From: Gracilibacillus orientalis | GTDB lineage: Bacteria > Bacillota > Bacilli > Bacillales > Amphibacillaceae | Reading direction: 5' to 3' | Assembly: GCF_900114645.1 (NCBI RefSeq) | Contig: NZ_FOTR01000010.1 | Span: 1 to 64,000, forward strand | DNA: 64,000 bases | In this document: positions 1 to 9,652 of the stretch, piece by piece | Position numbering within the stretch: the stretch's first letter is position 1 | How the letters are laid out: every line of letters begins with the position of its first letter | The notes under the pieces: generated by a model | What the model was told of the DNA's origin: nothing | What the model saw: the letters and a program-made list of their open reading frames with translations, nothing else | The model's database searches: none | Position numbers and translations under genes: made by a program

Positions 1-758
1 GGACCTGCTAATTGCGCTAAATAATCCGGCGTTGGTGTTGCTTCTTTTTCTACTTGATTAGTAAGCATGGTATATAGATCCACAAATAATTGATCATCCT
101 CATAACCTAAATCGCTTCCATCTTCAGCATATAAACGCTTTCCTTGTGTACGTAAATAATAGTTTAAGATGACATCAGCAGTATGACCATTATCAAAGTA
201 ATATCCTGCTTCTACTGCTTTATCAGATATTTCCATAAAATCGTCCCATGTCCATTCCTCTGGAATAGTATCTACACCAATTTCACTTAACACCTCTGGG
301 TTATATTGAAAACCTAAAGCGTTTACACCTAAATTGAACCCATAGAGTCCATCGTTGATTTCACCAGTATTCACAACATCTTCTGGAATATTGGATACAT
401 CAATTTCATTTCCAATAAAAGGTGACAAATCGGCTAACTGCTCCTTTTGAGCATACTGGGAGATATAAGATTGATCCATAGCAATAATATCAGGTAGTTC
501 GTTAGCAGCGGCTCTAGGCGGTAACTTTTGCCAATAGTCATCCCAATTTGCATGTTCTGGTTCCACAGTAATACCTGGATTTTCTTCTTCAAATAGTTCA
601 ATTACTTTTAAAGTATCCTCATTTCTTTTTTGATCCCCCCACCATGCAATTCTAATGGTGACTTCTTCATTATTTTCTTCACCTATTTCAGCCGTCCTTC
701 CATTACTGCTACAAGCAACTAATAAAACAACCATTAAAATGAACATGTTCTTTCTCAT
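1..758 (-). CDS. Sugar ABC transporter substrate-binding lipoprotein (partial)
   Basis: Extracellular solute-binding protein of the family-1 (carbohydrate) type. The gene runs off the left edge, so only about the first 252 residues are present. The N-terminus MRKNMFILMVVLLVACSS is a lipoprotein signal with a lipobox ending at Cys16. Further on are IRIAWWG, typical of the first strand of these proteins, and IIAMDQSYISQYA, a ligand-lobe segment. A GGAGG ribosome site lies 7 to 8 bases upstream of the ATG at 758. The upstream neighbours are a YesM/YesN two-component pair, which usually controls carbohydrate ABC transporters, so this is probably its target. The sugar cannot be told from the sequence, and the permeases must lie outside the window. 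Confidence 0.9.
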   Translation of the reverse strand, partial: MRKNMFILMVVLLVACSSNGRTAEIGEENNEEVTIRIAWWGDQKRNEDTLKVIELFEEENPGITVEPEHANWDDYWQKLPPRAAANELPDIIAMDQSYISQYAQKEQLADLSPFIGNEIDVSNIPEDVVNTGEINDGLYGFNLGVNALGFQYNPEVLSEIGVDTIPEEWTWDDFMEISDKAVEAGYYFDNGHTADVILNYYLRTQGKRLYAEDGSDLGYEDDQLFVDLYTMLTNQVEKEATPTPDYLAQLAG

Positions 759-860
759 TTAATAGCCTCCCTTTTCAAAAAAACTTCAGTAAAATACATG
801 GTAGAATATCGAGGCAACAAACATTCATTTTAAACCTTTTTGAACTATGTAATTAACTAC

Positions 861-901
861 AAAAAATATTACCAGAGTTCTATTAAAACTCTAGTAATAT
901 T
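861..901 (-). terminator. Intrinsic terminator after yesN-type gene
   Basis: A 15-bp stem with one mismatch (865-879 with 887-901) and a 7-nt loop. On the minus strand it is followed by six T (866-861). It separates the YesM/YesN operon from the sugar-binding gene, which must then have its own promoter. The rest of the 759-1191 gap holds a copy of a dispersed repeat (about 908-1034) and no gene. Confidence 0.75.
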
Positions 902-907
902 TATAAA

Positions 908-1034
908 GAGTGACTTCCATCAGTTGTTTTTTTTGATCACCATTGATGGTTAGTGAAACTTATCAGGGTGTTAGCGTCCGTTATTCTTGGAAGTTTGGAA
1001 GTCTATTGAACAATTAGCACCGCGATAAAATATT
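908..1034. repeat. Dispersed intergenic repeat, family B, copy 1
   Basis: Shares blocks with 60978-61083 in the same order: ATAAAG-GAG, TTCCATCAG, GTTAG-GTCCGTTAT and ATTAGCACC-GATA. The blocks are separated by unrelated spacers of different length. No reading frame is conserved. A shorter relative of the first block lies at 4573-4590. Confidence 0.5.
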
Positions 1035-1191
1035 ATTCTATTATGTTTCATAAAACTTATCGTTATCATCAAGATATTATAGAAAGTAAGATTAGTATAC
1101 CAAAATTACTATAATTCATTGATAGAAAAAACAGATATAATTGTGTAAAAAATAGTGAATTTTTCAGATATTTAAATGAATAAGTTATCTT

Positions 1192-2730
1192 TTAATCATG
1201 TGATTTTATAACCTCTGATGGGGTATAGCCTTTGATTCTCTTAAATAATTGGCTAAAATAATGAGGGTTATTGCCAAATCCCATTCTTTCTGCTAACTCA
1301 AAGACCCTTACTTCCTCTTCTGTTTCGATAATTTTTACAGCCTTATTAATTCTCAGATTCGTTACGTATGAAGAAAATCGTTGTCCTACTTCTTTCTTGA
1401 ATATTTTGCCTAGATAATCTGGATTCATATACAAACAATTATTTCCAATCCATCTTAAAGACAAATTAGGGTTCTCGATTTCTTTTTCGATACAGTCTAA
1501 CATCTGTCTTACAACTTTTGAATAATGTTTTGAATTTTGATCATTTTGCAATAAAGCATCGAACAAATCATGAAAAAATTGTTGAACATGTTGAATATGT
1601 AAGAAATTCTCCATTTTGGTTATAGAACCTATCCTATTCTCTTCTATATTTGAATTATATTTGCTTAATATTAATATATATATTTTAATAAAATAACTTT
1701 TTGCTATTTTGGGATGTATATAATAGTCTTGTAATTTTTGGCAAAACTCCTGAATTATCTGATTTGCTCTTTTCAATTCGCTTTTCTTCAAGTCAATTAT
1801 AATTTTATCTAAATCTATTTCTATATCATTTTTATCAGTATTTAGAAATGTAATCCAATCTTGACTTCTAATTACCTTAGAAGAACTTACATAAAAGGAC
1901 TGCGCAATTGCATTCTCTAAGCGAAAACTAGAGTTAAATATTTCATCTTTTGTAAAAGTTGGAGATATAATAGCAGTAATATTCTGATTACTCTGATCAG
2001 GTAAGTGCTGAAGGTATCTTGTTAGTCTATCTTCTATAGTTGGGGTATATTTCTCCATGATAACTACACTATCATCAACAATTGTACATATATGTTCATT
2101 ATTGTTTGTATTACTATACTTTTCTAATAACTTTTGAAGTAAAATATATTCATTTTCATCGTCTAAACAAAGAACGATAAAACAAATCAAATGATCATTG
2201 AATTTTTTTTCTAACATTACCTTAAGTTGTTTTATTAATTCATTGGGCAATTCTTGATAATTTAAATATTTTTTTAATATATCCTCATATTCATAATGAT
2301 ATAGCTTCAACGCTTCATCTTGCATTGATTGAAGATACTTTATAGCCTCATCTTCCTTTTTTTTCTCCGTTACCACTTCATCAAGCGCTTCTGCAATTTT
2401 TTCTTCATTACAAGGTTTGAGTAAGTAATGTTTTACTCCAAAACGTATAGCCTTTTGTGCATATTCAAATTCACTATAACCAGACAAAAAGATCCATTTG
2501 ATGTCTGGATACTCTTCCTTGGCTTTTGATACTAAACCAATTCCGTCCAGTCCTGGCATTGTAATATCCGTAATTACTATATCAGGACAATTATTTGCAA
2601 TACACTCCAAAGCTTCTAGACCATTCATTGCTTTATCAATTAATTCCACTTCATGTTTTTCCCAATCCACAATCTTTGCTATTCCTTCTAGAATCATCCT
2701 TTCGTCATCCACTAACAACACTTTGTACAT
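1192..2730 (-). CDS. YesN-type response regulator (REC + AraC HTH)
   Basis: Response regulator of the YesN family, 512 residues. The N-terminal receiver domain (about 1-120) has the acidic pair D8/D9, the phospho-acceptor D55 in DITMPG and the Lys of LLKPC near 105. The middle is a poorly conserved linker, and the last 100 residues form an AraC-type double helix-turn-helix (NPDYLGKIFKKEVG, then NPHYFSQLFKRIKG). AAAGGGGG lies 9 bases before the ATG. The gene overlaps the 3' end of the kinase gene by 26 bp, indicating translational coupling. The pair probably senses an extracellular sugar and activates the adjacent binding-protein gene. Confidence 0.95.
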   Translation of the reverse strand: MYKVLLVDDERMILEGIAKIVDWEKHEVELIDKAMNGLEALECIANNCPDIVITDITMPGLDGIGLVSKAKEEYPDIKWIFLSGYSEFEYAQKAIRFGVKHYLLKPCNEEKIAEALDEVVTEKKKEDEAIKYLQSMQDEALKLYHYEYEDILKKYLNYQELPNELIKQLKVMLEKKFNDHLICFIVLCLDDENEYILLQKLLEKYSNTNNNEHICTIVDDSVVIMEKYTPTIEDRLTRYLQHLPDQSNQNITAIISPTFTKDEIFNSSFRLENAIAQSFYVSSSKVIRSQDWITFLNTDKNDIEIDLDKIIIDLKKSELKRANQIIQEFCQKLQDYYIHPKIAKSYFIKIYILILSKYNSNIEENRIGSITKMENFLHIQHVQQFFHDLFDALLQNDQNSKHYSKVVRQMLDCIEKEIENPNLSLRWIGNNCLYMNPDYLGKIFKKEVGQRFSSYVTNLRINKAVKIIETEEEVRVFELAERMGFGNNPHYFSQLFKRIKGYTPSEVIKSHD

Positions 2731-4486
2731 ATGTTGTTTCCCCCTTTTTAGGAACCTTGATAATTACTTTGGTCCCTTGATTTTCTACACTCTCTATATA
2801 AATTCCATAGCTTTCTCCAAACAAAATTTTAATTCTTTCCTCTATATTCTTTAAACCTATCCCTGTACCTTTTGGTTGGTAGTCCCCAGTCATTATTTTA
2901 TTTAAATAATCTTCTTCCATACCAGGACCATTATCTGATACCGAGATTAATAAATCTTCATTTATTTCTTCCACTTCCACTTTTATAGTACAAACACCTA
3001 TCATTTCTTGTAAGCCATATCGAATGGAATTTTCTACAATTGGTTGTATGATTGATTTTGGTATCAATACTTCATCATACTTTGGTGGAATATTTTTACG
3101 AAAATCAAGTCTTTCTTCAAATCGAAAGCTTTGTATTGTTATATAATGTTCTACAATAGCTACTTCTTCTGCTAACGTAACAAAAGCTCCTTTCATATTG
3201 ATAGACGCTCTTAGTACATAGCCTAGAGATTCAGCCATTTGTGAAATTTTTTTCTCTCCTGCAATTTTAGCAGACCAATTTATCGATTCCAGTGTATTAT
3301 ATAAAAAATGTGGATTTACCTGAGCTTGTAGGGTTTTATATTCCGACTCTTTAATAAGCAGCTGCTTTTTATAATTTTCTACAATTAAATCATTGATTTG
3401 TTGCATCATTATTTGAAAATTCTCATGCATCTGTCCGGCTTCGTCTCTTGGATACTTTGGCTTTAGATCAGAATCATCATAATCGAACTTACCGGTCTGA
3501 ACTTTTTTCATTTTTCTATTAAGACTTTCAATTGGGTTCACAATGGTTCCTGTAAATTTAGATCCTAAAAAAATCATTAATAGAAATAAGCCAAAATAGG
3601 TTAAAAACACCGCAGTTCTTGTCTGGGTAATAACGTTAAAAAGATTGTTATATGGGGTTAAAATCATATAAGTCCAGCCTAAATGGTTCTCATCCGAATA
3701 TGTTAAAAAAAACCTTTCACCCTTGTATTTTACAATTTGATAGCCTTGTTCTCCTTGCTTATATTGTGATGGATAAATATTTTCTACTTGACTATTATTA
3801 GAAAAAATTCTCCTATCTTCACTATCAAAAATGAGAAAGCTAGTTTTTTGTTCTTCCAAATTATTTGTAAGATCATGAACAATCTCTTGGATATCCACTC
3901 TAACTCCAATTGTTCCTAGTTGTTCAAATGAAAAATCCATATATTCTCTTACTTCTCGTGTTGCAATTAAAGTTGGATCCTCTTCTGATGAAGAAACCCA
4001 ACTAACACCTCCCTCTTCTTCTGCTGCATTTTCTTTCATTGTATTCAATCTATCTTTTGATAATTTTATAATTAAATTACCACTCGCATATTCCTTATCG
4101 TTCCTATCATAAACTTGCATGGATTGGACATATTTATTCAGTGCTCCTATGGAGATAAGTCTTTTTCTTAACTCCATACCTATTGTAAATTTATTATAAT
4201 TAGAATCCGTATTATTTAACTCTTGTAAATAAGCTTGTACATACATATCAGTTGAAATTTGGTAAGATAATCGCTCCATTTTTTTTAATTCAGCTTCGAC
4301 AGAGTTGGTAGAAACTTGTATAGCTTGAGCAGATTGTCGATATATTTCGTTATTATATTTTTGAAAGGCATACTGTAATATCGATAAACCGCCGATGCTA
4401 AAAGCGAGTAATACTAGCGAAGTTAATATAACCATTTTATATTTTAAACGCAAGTCCATATAAATTTGACGAATTTTTCGTATCAT
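2705..4486 (-). CDS. YesM-type sensor histidine kinase
   Basis: Membrane sensor kinase of 593 residues. Transmembrane helix 1 spans about 17-37, an extracellular sensing region about 40-280, and helix 2 about 285-305, followed by a HAMP linker. The His_kinase domain carries the phospho-acceptor in NPHFLYNTLES near residue 393. The HATPase_c domain has NGPGMEE (G1 box) and GTGIGLKNIEERI (G2 box). The start is chosen because GGTGGAG lies 9 bases upstream of the ATG. It forms a coupled operon with the response regulator downstream. The ligand is unknown, although this family typically responds to oligo- or polysaccharide breakdown products. Confidence 0.95.
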   Translation of the reverse strand: MIRKIRQIYMDLRLKYKMVILTSLVLLAFSIGGLSILQYAFQKYNNEIYRQSAQAIQVSTNSVEAELKKMERLSYQISTDMYVQAYLQELNNTDSNYNKFTIGMELRKRLISIGALNKYVQSMQVYDRNDKEYASGNLIIKLSKDRLNTMKENAAEEEGGVSWVSSSEEDPTLIATREVREYMDFSFEQLGTIGVRVDIQEIVHDLTNNLEEQKTSFLIFDSEDRRIFSNNSQVENIYPSQYKQGEQGYQIVKYKGERFFLTYSDENHLGWTYMILTPYNNLFNVITQTRTAVFLTYFGLFLLMIFLGSKFTGTIVNPIESLNRKMKKVQTGKFDYDDSDLKPKYPRDEAGQMHENFQIMMQQINDLIVENYKKQLLIKESEYKTLQAQVNPHFLYNTLESINWSAKIAGEKKISQMAESLGYVLRASINMKGAFVTLAEEVAIVEHYITIQSFRFEERLDFRKNIPPKYDEVLIPKSIIQPIVENSIRYGLQEMIGVCTIKVEVEEINEDLLISVSDNGPGMEEDYLNKIMTGDYQPKGTGIGLKNIEERIKILFGESYGIYIESVENQGTKVIIKVPKKGETTYVQSVVSG

Positions 4487-4616
4487 CTAACATCACTCCA
4501 CCTTAATCTGACACCGCTTTCACCTAATTATATTGGTATACTGGTTACTCGTCAACTTTGGTTTGAACCATATAGTGAGACCTCCATCAGGGGGGATTTT
4601 GCGGATTTCAAATTCA

Positions 4617-4662
4617 CAAAAAAATATGACGGACACTCTAATATAAGCAAATGTCCGTCATA
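4617..4662 (-). terminator. Terminator of the beta-lactamase-fold gene
   Basis: Perfect 11-bp stem (4625-4635 with 4652-4662), with an A-run at 4618-4624 that reads as a T-run on the minus strand. It follows the gene ending at 4695. Confidence 0.8.
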
Positions 4663-4694
4663 AAAATTTCTCGTATTATCCTACAATGAAGAAT

Positions 4695-6080
4695 CTATCC
4701 TTTTTTCTTTATCACTCCATAGCCAAATGCCATTAGCCCATTAAATGTAAGTATTCCAATGATAATATATGTTAATAGTGCAATGTCAGGTGCAAACAAG
4801 CGAATCGTTTTCCATGGGGTGTCCAAGATACCAACATATATTGGGATTACACAAGCTCCCAACACAACAGAGCATATGCCGATTATATAGAAAACCAGTT
4901 GTCGTTTCCTTCTCTTGAGCATTATAAAATGAATAACCGTCAACAAAAGGAAGGTTATAATGGTTATAATTAAAGTCCACTGCGTAGCAAAGCTTTGATC
5001 TGGTAATGGATCTGGTTCATCCCCGTTTAGAATCGATTGAATACCATTCATAATATAGGTAACTTGAGCATCTTCTAAACTATGGTACTTATTCGTCAAC
5101 AAAACCGCAGCTACATCTTGATCAGGATTAAAATACATTTCGCTCCGATAATCTCTAGTTGCACCACCATGATAGGGAAAAGAATCTGTATTGGAAAAAT
5201 GCCAACCATACCCATATCTACCTTCATCCGGTGGGGTACTGATTAATGTTAATGATTCGTTCGATATAATCTCTCCGCCCCTTAACATTAATTTTAAAAA
5301 AGTCATTAAATCAGTCGAACTTGAAACCAAATAACCATAAGGAGCGCCAGCGTTATCAAAATACAACTTACCGGGTATTGGTTTTCCCATCCATGATCGA
5401 TAACCAGACACAAGCCCTTTTGTTAACGTGTTATCATAGTCAGCTGCTGACTGTGTCATTCCAAGAGGAGTGAAAATACTCTCGGTTATAAATTCAGCAT
5501 AAGTTTGATTAGTTACGTTTTCAATTATGGCACCTAATAATAAATAATTTGCTGAATTATAAGCATATTCCTCTCCTGGTTCTGTCGTTAATTTTACTCC
5601 ACTAAGTTCTTCGACTGCCTGAAAAATCGTGTTTTCACTGTCAGCTTTATCCGTTACTTTTAGGCCATCAAAAGGACTAATACCACTCGTTTGCTTTAAG
5701 AGCTCTGACACGGTGATTTTTTTTGAGCTTTTTGATTGATAAGTAAATTCAGACAAATATGTATCAATAGGTTCATCAAGGTTAATCTCGCCTTTTTCAA
5801 CTAGCATCATAATGGCAAGGGCGGTAATCGGTTTACTTAATGAGCCAATTAAAAAAGGGGTATCGGCTGTTACTTCCTTCCCATCACTCATTGTCCCCCA
5901 ATTATTATAAAACTCCTCACCATTGGTAAATACAGCAAGAGATGCTCCAGGTATTTGATACTTTTGTAGCGACAGCTCTACAAATTCGTTTATTTGTTCT
6001 TCTGTACTTATTTCTTCTGCTGAAAGGCTACCTGGCAAGACAAAAAAGAATATTAGCATACTAATTAATAATTTCTTCAT
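4695..6080 (-). CDS. Serine hydrolase, beta-lactamase/PBP4* family, membrane-anchored
   Basis: A class-C beta-lactamase/DD-peptidase-fold protein of 461 residues. There is a signal peptide (about 1-21). The catalytic SxxK motif is S80-L-S-K83, the second motif is YNSANY near 176 and the third is HGG near 300. The last 100 residues contain three hydrophobic segments (about 365-387, 395-417 and 428-455), so the enzyme domain should be tethered outside the membrane. This matches the PbpE/esterase branch, whose members act on cell-wall peptides or esters; true beta-lactam hydrolysis is not implied. The TetR gene lies 21 bp upstream on the same strand and may control it. Confidence 0.9.
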   Translation of the reverse strand: MKKLLISMLIFFFVLPGSLSAEEISTEEQINEFVELSLQKYQIPGASLAVFTNGEEFYNNWGTMSDGKEVTADTPFLIGSLSKPITALAIMMLVEKGEINLDEPIDTYLSEFTYQSKSSKKITVSELLKQTSGISPFDGLKVTDKADSENTIFQAVEELSGVKLTTEPGEEYAYNSANYLLLGAIIENVTNQTYAEFITESIFTPLGMTQSAADYDNTLTKGLVSGYRSWMGKPIPGKLYFDNAGAPYGYLVSSSTDLMTFLKLMLRGGEIISNESLTLISTPPDEGRYGYGWHFSNTDSFPYHGGATRDYRSEMYFNPDQDVAAVLLTNKYHSLEDAQVTYIMNGIQSILNGDEPDPLPDQSFATQWTLIITIITFLLLTVIHFIMLKRRKRQLVFYIIGICSVVLGACVIPIYVGILDTPWKTIRLFAPDIALLTYIIIGILTFNGLMAFGYGVIKKKG

Positions 6081-6101
6081 AATCTCTCCTCTAACTACAT
6101 T

Positions 6102-6653
6102 TTATTTTTTGGTATAGCTTACCATAATGTCTTGTAACATTTGATATGCGTTATCCATATTAAAATTTTCATCAAATAATTTTTGAAGTGCTATTCCGTC
6201 AAAACAAGCCAATAAAATACTAGCAAGCGCGTCAGTATCTTCCTGCTTATCGATATATTCCTGAAGGAATGATGCCAGACTTTCCCTTCCATCATTTAAA
6301 ATATGATTTACCTCAGACTGAAGATTTTCATCTTTTAAGCCTAAAGCATAAAGCTCAAATCGAAATCGGTACCAATCAGGAAAATTGTTTACTCGTTCTT
6401 TTATTTCGGTTAATACATTTGCAGGATCCACGTCTTTGTTATTTTGATATTGCTGATGGAAACTTTGCTGAATATCTCGCTGAACGGTTAATAATAACTC
6501 TTCTTTGCTTTTAAAATAGTAATGGATTAAACCAGCTGCAATCCCTGCTTCGTTAGCAATATCTTTAATGGAAGAACTATTAAATCCCTTTGTACTAAAA
6601 ACCTTATAGGCTGCATCAAGGATCTGTTGTCGTTTTTCCCCTTTTGCACTCAT
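6102..6653 (-). CDS. TetR family transcriptional regulator
   Basis: TetR-type repressor of 183 residues. The N-terminal helix-turn-helix is seen in IKDIANEAGIAAGLIHYYF, followed by an all-helical ligand domain. The start at 6653 (MSAKGEK) is preferred because GGGAGGGGAG lies just upstream of it; an in-frame Met 12 codons earlier has no such site. It is the first gene of a two-gene operon with the beta-lactamase-fold protein and probably represses it in response to an unknown small molecule. No convincing palindromic operator was identified upstream. Confidence 0.92.
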   Translation of the reverse strand: MSAKGEKRQQILDAAYKVFSTKGFNSSSIKDIANEAGIAAGLIHYYFKSKEELLLTVQRDIQQSFHQQYQNNKDVDPANVLTEIKERVNNFPDWYRFRFELYALGLKDENLQSEVNHILNDGRESLASFLQEYIDKQEDTDALASILLACFDGIALQKLFDENFNMDNAYQMLQDIMVSYTKK

Positions 6654-6956
6654 TTTCTCCCCTCCCTTTTTGTTTGAATAACCAACCAATTTCCTATAAG
6701 AAGAATATCAAACGATAATTAGAAACGCAAGTCCATATAAACTTGACTAGATTTCTTTGCTATCCAATTAAATTCAAGAATTATTGACTGCTCAAGATGA
6801 GTATGCTTTGACAGGTTTGATAAAATGAAGTTGCTTTAATATAGATTAAAAGTTTGTAATGTAAAAATAGCCAACAAGATTCCGATCAGACTTAATTTGA
6901 TACACTAACCATTGGTCATAAGCAATGGACAACATTCTATTAATAGGAGTTATTTA

Positions 6957-8624
6957 ATGATGACAAAGAAATTAGTATTATTATCGATGGTGTTTTTACT
7001 CATGTTTATAAGCAGTTGCAGTAACAAGCCAATAAAAGAACACTCTTTTTCCAGTCCTAACCTGACACCTTTAACAACTATTGAATCTAACAGCAGGTTA
7101 ATTACTCAGTTATATCAAATGGCTAAAACAGGAAAAGTATCAGAAGACAAATGGAAAAGTGGTGAAGACACCATTATGGAAGTGGAGAAAGACTGGGGAG
7201 TAGCTGATGACAAGGCAGAAGCTAGTTCTGGTACTTATTCGACATACGAAAAAAAACATAGAGTATTTGGATTTAATGAACAAGGTCAAATTTACGATAT
7301 ACGGTCTCATTCTAATAAATTACAACACATTACCCAAAATGAGACGGAACAAGTATTAGGTGCACCTGATGAAATAAGACATTTTCAAGACCAAAATATT
7401 TATGTCTATCAAACGAACCAAACATATCAATTAAAATTTATATTTCCTCCAGTAGCAGATGGTGATGATAGAAAGCTAAGTCATGTCTCTGTAGTTTATT
7501 TACCATGGGATCCTTCTGTTAAAGAAACGGAACCATCCTATGCTCTCGATTCAATGACAATACCCGAAAAAATTGGTCAGTTAATGATGATTGGATTGGA
7601 AGGTACAACCATCGATCAACAAGCTACGAATTATATAAAAGAAAATAAGGTTGGCGGGTTTATCTTATTTAAGAGAAATATTGAAAATACCCAACAAACA
7701 GTTGATTTAATTAATGACTTAAAACAGGCTAATGACAACCAAATACCTTTATTTTTAGGAGTTGATGAAGAAGGCGGACGAGTTACAAGACTTCCCGAAG
7801 AAATCATAGCAACACCAACAAGTCAGACGATAGGAGAAAAAAAGGACAGTGATTTATCATATCAAATCGGAAAACTACTAGCCAAAAAGGTAAAAGCATT
7901 TGGCTTTAATCTCAATTTTGCTCCTATACTCGATGTTAATAGTAATCCAGATAACCCTATTATTGGAGACCGTTCATTTGGATCTGAACCTTCTTTGGTG
8001 AGCGACATGGCAATCGCACAAATGCAAGGAATGACTGACAATCATGTCATTCCAGTCGGAAAACATTTTCCTGGTCATGGAGACACAAATGTTGATTCAC
8101 ACATCGATCTCCCTCTGCTTGATCATTCCATTGAAAGGTTACATCAAGTGGAGCTCGTACCTTTTCAACAAGCTATTAACCATGGGGCTGAAGCAATGAT
8201 GGTTGGTCATTTAATGGTACCATCGCTTGACCCTGACAATCCAGCTACTTTATCCAAAGAAATAATTCAAGGATTGTTAAGGCAGGAATTAGGTTTTGAT
8301 GGCCTTGTGATAAGCGATGATTTAACGATGGGGGCAATTTTAGAAAATTATGAGATTGGTGCTGCAGCTGTCAAAGCAATTCAGGCGGGAACAGATTTAT
8401 TACTGGTTTGTCACGGATATGACCAAATGAACGCAGTATTTCAAGCAATTGAAAAAGCAGTAGATAACGGAGATATTTCAATGCAAAGTTTGGATGATAG
8501 TGTGAATCGGGTATTAAAATTGAAGGAGAAACACGGCATAACAGATGAAAGAATAGAGTCTGTGGACGTAGAAAAGCTAAATCAAGATGTACAGGAAGTA
8601 TTAGACTCCTCCTCGCTAGACTAA
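6957..8624 (+). CDS. Lipoprotein: DUF4309-like domain fused to GH3 beta-N-acetylhexosaminidase-like domain
   Basis: About 555 residues. The start is the ATG at 6957, with AGGAG 7 bases upstream; an upstream in-frame TTG lacks a site. The signal sequence ends in a lipobox (ISSC, Cys near 20). Residues about 45-185 resemble the DUF4309/YjgB domain (LITQLYQMAKTGKVS, FGFNEQGQI, VSVVYLPWDP). From about 200 on is a glycoside hydrolase family 3 domain with the NagZ signature KHFPGHGDTNVDSHIDLP near 367, whose H and D form the catalytic dyad of this family, and VISDDLTMGA near 450. The likely role is removal of N-acetylglucosamine from muropeptides outside the membrane. It is one of few plus-strand genes here and is flanked by a bidirectional terminator. 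Confidence 0.9.
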   Translation: MMTKKLVLLSMVFLLMFISSCSNKPIKEHSFSSPNLTPLTTIESNSRLITQLYQMAKTGKVSEDKWKSGEDTIMEVEKDWGVADDKAEASSGTYSTYEKKHRVFGFNEQGQIYDIRSHSNKLQHITQNETEQVLGAPDEIRHFQDQNIYVYQTNQTYQLKFIFPPVADGDDRKLSHVSVVYLPWDPSVKETEPSYALDSMTIPEKIGQLMMIGLEGTTIDQQATNYIKENKVGGFILFKRNIENTQQTVDLINDLKQANDNQIPLFLGVDEEGGRVTRLPEEIIATPTSQTIGEKKDSDLSYQIGKLLAKKVKAFGFNLNFAPILDVNSNPDNPIIGDRSFGSEPSLVSDMAIAQMQGMTDNHVIPVGKHFPGHGDTNVDSHIDLPLLDHSIERLHQVELVPFQQAINHGAEAMMVGHLMVPSLDPDNPATLSKEIIQGLLRQELGFDGLVISDDLTMGAILENYEIGAAAVKAIQAGTDLLLVCHGYDQMNAVFQAIEKAVDNGDISMQSLDDSVNRVLKLKEKHGITDERIESVDVEKLNQDVQEVLDSSSLD

Positions 8625-8682
8625 TACAAAATAATGACAGAAGTGGCTCAACTAGATTGAAATGATTAGTAAATATGATCAA

Positions 8683-8720
8683 AAAAGTGCCAATAGCTTA
8701 AGCTATTGGCACTTTTTTAT
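8683..8720. terminator. Bidirectional terminator
   Basis: Perfect 38-bp palindrome: A6, then a 13-bp GC-containing arm, its complement, and T6. It sits between two convergent genes and can stop transcription from both sides. Confidence 0.92.
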
Positions 8721-8728
8721 AATTCTTC

Positions 8729-9628
8729 TTATTCAAGTAGACCATTGTCAGATAAATACTCTTCAGCAACGTCTTGCACACTTCGTTCTTCCACATCTAC
8801 CTGATAGTTTAATTCACGCATTGTTTCACTATTCAACTGCTCGGCCAATGGTTCAAAGATCTCTTCAATCTCTGGATAATTCTCATATACTTCACTTGTC
8901 ATGGAAATTGCTGCATTGTAAGATGGGAAGAACTGTTGATCATCTTCTAAGTTCATCAAATCGTACTCTCGAATTCGGCTATCAGTTGCAAAACCTACAG
9001 CAACATCTACTTCATCATTGTTAAGCGCATCATAGTTCAATCCATAGCTCATTTCAGAAACTTGGTCACTACCAAATTCAAAACCATATGCTTCATATAC
9101 ACCAGGAAGTCCATCAGGGCGGTTAGCAAATTCGGCATCAGTTGCCATCTTCAACTCTCCTGGATTATTGTTCACGTATTCTGCAAGATCACTAATACTT
9201 TTAATTCCAAGTTCATCTGACTGGTCAGAGCGCATAACAAGTGTATACGTATTATTCACCTCAGAAAGATTAGTCCATGTTATACCGTTCTCTTCCGTAT
9301 CAATTTCGTTTACTTTCTCATAAGCTTCTTGTTTGTCTGCAATTGGTTCTTGGTCATTATATGTTACCAATCCAGTACCAGTATAATCCCATGTAATATC
9401 CACTTGATCATTTTCAAGTGCCTTACGTAGGGCTGTAGATCCTAAGTTATCTTTCATATCAACTTCAAATCCATTTTCTACAAGGATTAATTCAGTCATC
9501 TTAGCAATTAAAAATTGTTCTGTGAAATTTTTCGCTCCTACTGTTACATGCTTCTCGTCATCTCCACAAGCAGAAAGGATAAGTGTAGTCAATAATATAA
9601 TGGTAAGTAAACCTAGTATTTTTTTCAT
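8729..9628 (-). CDS. Osmoprotectant ABC transporter substrate-binding lipoprotein (OpuCC/OsmF family)
   Basis: Glycine betaine/choline/carnitine-type binding protein of 299 residues. The signal peptide has the lipobox LSACG (Cys near 21). The mature part starts VTVGAKNFTEQFLIAKM, the hallmark of the OpuAC/OpuCC fold, and later has GLNYDALNNDEVDVAVGF. It is the last gene of a four-gene operon ordered permease-ATPase-permease-binding protein, which resembles the E. coli yehW-X-Y-osmF set more than B. subtilis opuC. Ligand aromatic-cage residues cannot be assigned without alignment. The shared bidirectional hairpin at 8683-8720 ends the operon. Confidence 0.93.
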   Translation of the reverse strand: MKKILGLLTIILLTTLILSACGDDEKHVTVGAKNFTEQFLIAKMTELILVENGFEVDMKDNLGSTALRKALENDQVDITWDYTGTGLVTYNDQEPIADKQEAYEKVNEIDTEENGITWTNLSEVNNTYTLVMRSDQSDELGIKSISDLAEYVNNNPGELKMATDAEFANRPDGLPGVYEAYGFEFGSDQVSEMSYGLNYDALNNDEVDVAVGFATDSRIREYDLMNLEDDQQFFPSYNAAISMTSEVYENYPEIEEIFEPLAEQLNSETMRELNYQVDVEERSVQDVAEEYLSDNGLLE

Positions 9629-9652
9629 ATATATTCCTCCTATTTTTTTCTT

